The notes beneath the pieces are model-generated. The model was not told the DNA's origin and searched no databases. It saw only the letters and a list, made by a program, of their open reading frames with translations. From Epithemia pelagica (lineage: Eukaryota > Bacillariophyta > Bacillariophyceae > Surirellales > Surirellaceae): a stretch of 64,000 nt of DNA. Below, in pieces: positions 63,679 to 64,000 of the stretch (positions are counted from its first letter, which is position 1; each line of letters opens with the position of its first letter). The position numbers were made by a program, and so were the translations under genes. The stretch is from assembly GCA_946965045.2 (NCBI GenBank), contig OX337229.1, forward strand, positions 4,340,001 to 4,404,000, in the 5' to 3' direction.

Positions 63679-64000
63679 CAGAAGAACAAGACGAAGAAGC
63701 AAGACCTTTTTGATTCCAGATATGATCTAGCACAGATACACATCATGGTACGCCTTTGGCGTTTGGCATGTACAGGAATACATACACCTTTATCTATAGA
63801 GACATGATTCTACCAATACTATGTCATTCTTTGTTGGAAAAGCGAACCAAAGGTCGTTATTGGGAGTAGTCGAGTAAATTGTGGGTAGTTTTCTGCCACT
63901 GTTCCCTCTTGTCGGCTCTTTCATATTATTTACATTCCCAAGCTTTCAGGTAAAGTGATAACGTTCCTCCTTCTTTTCATCATGGTGGTTTGGGCGGGTC
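63679..64000. other. Downstream flank, no gene seen
   Basis: Ordinary AT-rich sequence to the window edge. Confidence 0.4.

Noticed and set aside
1-64000. Stop-codon reassignment, suggested by several in-frame TAG/TAA codons in good frames
   Set aside because: Well-supported genes end at TAA (peroxiredoxin, membralin, PLP enzyme, paralogue B), TGA (alanyl-tRNA editing protein) and TAG (Copia gag and pol). The in-frame stops are confined to mobile elements and the duplicated array, which fits decay.

Overview
The window reads as nuclear DNA of a diatom, most likely a raphid pennate. This is inferred from small introns (about 74-145 nt), Asn/Gln/Thr/Ser-rich proteins, a peroxiredoxin with a plastid-type bipartite presequence, FDGGDCC-type LNR motifs and Copia, Penelope-like and tyrosine-recombinase retroelements. 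No species marker is present. The code is standard: clear genes end with TAA, TAG and TGA.

Layout. 1-6.3 kb: a Ty1/Copia element (gag plus pol) whose 3' end abuts a truncated glycosyltransferase-like gene on the minus strand. 7.1-10.6 kb: a Penelope-like element (RT plus GIY-YIG endonuclease) between two 133-bp direct repeats, with one in-frame TAG just before the RT catalytic motif. 11-18 kb: a possible small Asn-rich gene, a free-standing alanyl-tRNA editing protein, a type II peroxiredoxin with one intron, and an RsmJ-like 16S rRNA methyltransferase (minus).

18.3-47.5 kb: a tandem cluster of four paralogues (called A, B, C, D here). The long form has a low-complexity cytosolic tail, about five membrane segments, an ectodomain with EGF-like and LNR modules, and a propeller-like C-terminal half. 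A (18.3-23.4 kb) is a pseudogene. B (24.3-29.3 kb) is nearly intact. C (39.7-41.9 kb) is a short form with a different one-membrane-segment first exon spliced at the same intron position. D (42.7-47.5 kb) carries one or two in-frame stops. Between B and C lie a 0.6-kb foldback element and, directly against its end, a 9.0-kb tyrosine-recombinase retrotransposon with the split direct repeat order A1-ORFs-B1-A2-B2.

48-64 kb: a PLP enzyme of the cystathionine gamma-synthase/lyase family, a MAPEG-like membrane protein (minus), a giant membrane-anchored protein with five SGNH-hydrolase-like units (minus), a membralin homologue divergent from it, a small basic protein (minus) and an unrecognised protein.

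How it fits together. The housekeeping genes do not form a pathway. Two look plastid-directed (peroxiredoxin, RsmJ-like). The receptor-like cluster and the five-unit SGNH protein suggest a surface or secretory gene complement that grows by tandem duplication and is being reshaped by retroelements.
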